DNA of 6,752 nucleotides from positions 1-6,752 of the forward strand of contig CAOPQH010000078.1 of assembly GCA_948505485.1 (NCBI GenBank), written 5' to 3'. Position 1 is the first letter of the stretch. Each line of letters starts with the position of its first letter. Under the pieces are notes generated by a model. That model was not told the origin of the DNA, did no database searches, and saw nothing but the letters and a program-made list of their open reading frames with translations. Shown one piece after another: positions 6,436 through 6,752 of this stretch. Source of the DNA: an uncultured Clostridia bacterium (GTDB lineage: Bacteria > Bacillota > Clostridia > TANB77 > CAG-508). The translations under genes and the position numbers were made by a program.

Positions 6436-6722
6436 TAAATTAACACTCCTTCTTTTTGGATTTCTTCTAAAAACTCTTTTTTTGTATTATCATTAATAAA
6501 TACTATATCAATTTTATAAATTGTATCTAATAAATCAAATTCATTTCTTATTTTGTACTCTTCTTCATATTCTACATTACTAAATACTGCTATATCAATA
6601 TCTGACGTACTTTTATAAGTGTTTTTTACTCTTGATCCAAATATTTTAAATTGATATTTATTATATTTTTTTGTAATTCCTTTTATTTTATTTATTATTT
6701 CTTCTGATAAACCAAATTCCAC
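6435..6722 (-). CDS. Minimal nucleotidyltransferase (MNT), MntA/HI0073-like antitoxin
   Basis: This 95-residue protein is a minimal polymerase-beta-fold nucleotidyltransferase. GSx10DxD is exact: G29-S30, ten residues, then D41-I-D43. The third carboxylate is D72 in KIDIVFI, so all three metal-binding acids are present. In the characterised Shewanella pair the MNT protein transfers AMP from ATP to the Tyr of the HEPN toxin and neutralises it; the same role is inferred here because the downstream partner keeps RX4HXY. The start is GTG (6720-6722), with AAGGA ten bases upstream. The frame has no stop before the window edge, but the length and N-terminus (LSEEIINKIK before the core) fit HI0073-type proteins, so the gene is taken as complete. 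It is the first gene visible in the MNT-HEPN-HD remnant-topB string; its promoter must lie at or beyond the right edge. Confidence 0.9.
   Translation of the reverse strand: MEFGLSEEIINKIKGITKKYNKYQFKIFGSRVKNTYKSTSDIDIAVFSNVEYEEEYKIRNEFDLLDTIYKIDIVFINDNTKKEFLEEIQKEGVLI
6446..6451 (-). promoter_or_regulatory. Ribosome binding site of the HEPN gene, inside the MNT gene
   Basis: AAGGAG is ten bases before the ATG at 6435 and lies within the last codons (EGV) of the transferase gene. Together with the TAATG stop-start overlap it indicates coupled translation of the pair. Confidence 0.8.
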
Positions 6723-6732
6723 TTTTCTATTT

Positions 6733-6737
6733 TCCTT
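6733..6737 (-). promoter_or_regulatory. Ribosome binding site supporting the GTG start of the MNT gene
   Basis: AAGGA is ten bases upstream of GTG 6722. No ATG lies in frame between this site and the window edge, so the GTG is the best start visible. Confidence 0.6.
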
Positions 6738-6752
6738 TTTATTTATTTTTAT

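Overview
The window is strongly A+T-rich chromosomal DNA from a bacterium, most likely a low-GC Gram-positive of the class Clostridia. This rests on the AGGAG-type ribosome binding sites, the AT-biased codon use, a Gram-positive-style Mfd, and a TopB with a DxG (not DxD) TOPRIM motif like that of Firmicutes TopB. No genus can be named from the sequence alone.

Layout. Positions 1-71 hold two copies of a 26-bp direct repeat at 38-bp spacing; the second copy overlaps the stop codon of mfd. Positions 69-3524 (minus) are a complete mfd, the transcription-repair coupling factor. A short divergent intergenic region (3525-3665) carries a candidate mfd promoter on the minus strand and a very good sigma-A promoter on the plus strand. 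The plus-strand promoter drives a 58-residue, two-helix membrane protein (3666-3842) that ends at an intrinsic terminator (3863-3891). The T-tract of that terminator overlaps the stop codon of the convergent topB gene (3890-5863, minus). Upstream of topB, and read in the same direction, is a tight gene string: a GTG-started MNT nucleotidyltransferase (6435-6722), a HEPN protein of the HI0074 family (6049-6435), and the two ends of an HD-domain hydrolase gene that has lost its middle (5875-6030). No stretch longer than 300 bases lacks a gene.

How the parts fit. Mfd and TopB are both genome-maintenance enzymes acting on transcription- and replication-linked DNA structures, but each appears to be expressed separately. 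The MNT/HEPN pair has every signature residue of a HepT/MntA-type toxin-antitoxin module: GSx10DxD in the transferase and RX4HXY in the HEPN RNase. It shares its operon with the HD remnant and probably with topB. The least ordinary items are the internally deleted HD gene, the self-contained small membrane-protein transcription unit with codon use unlike its neighbours, and the structured repeat at the mfd stop codon.
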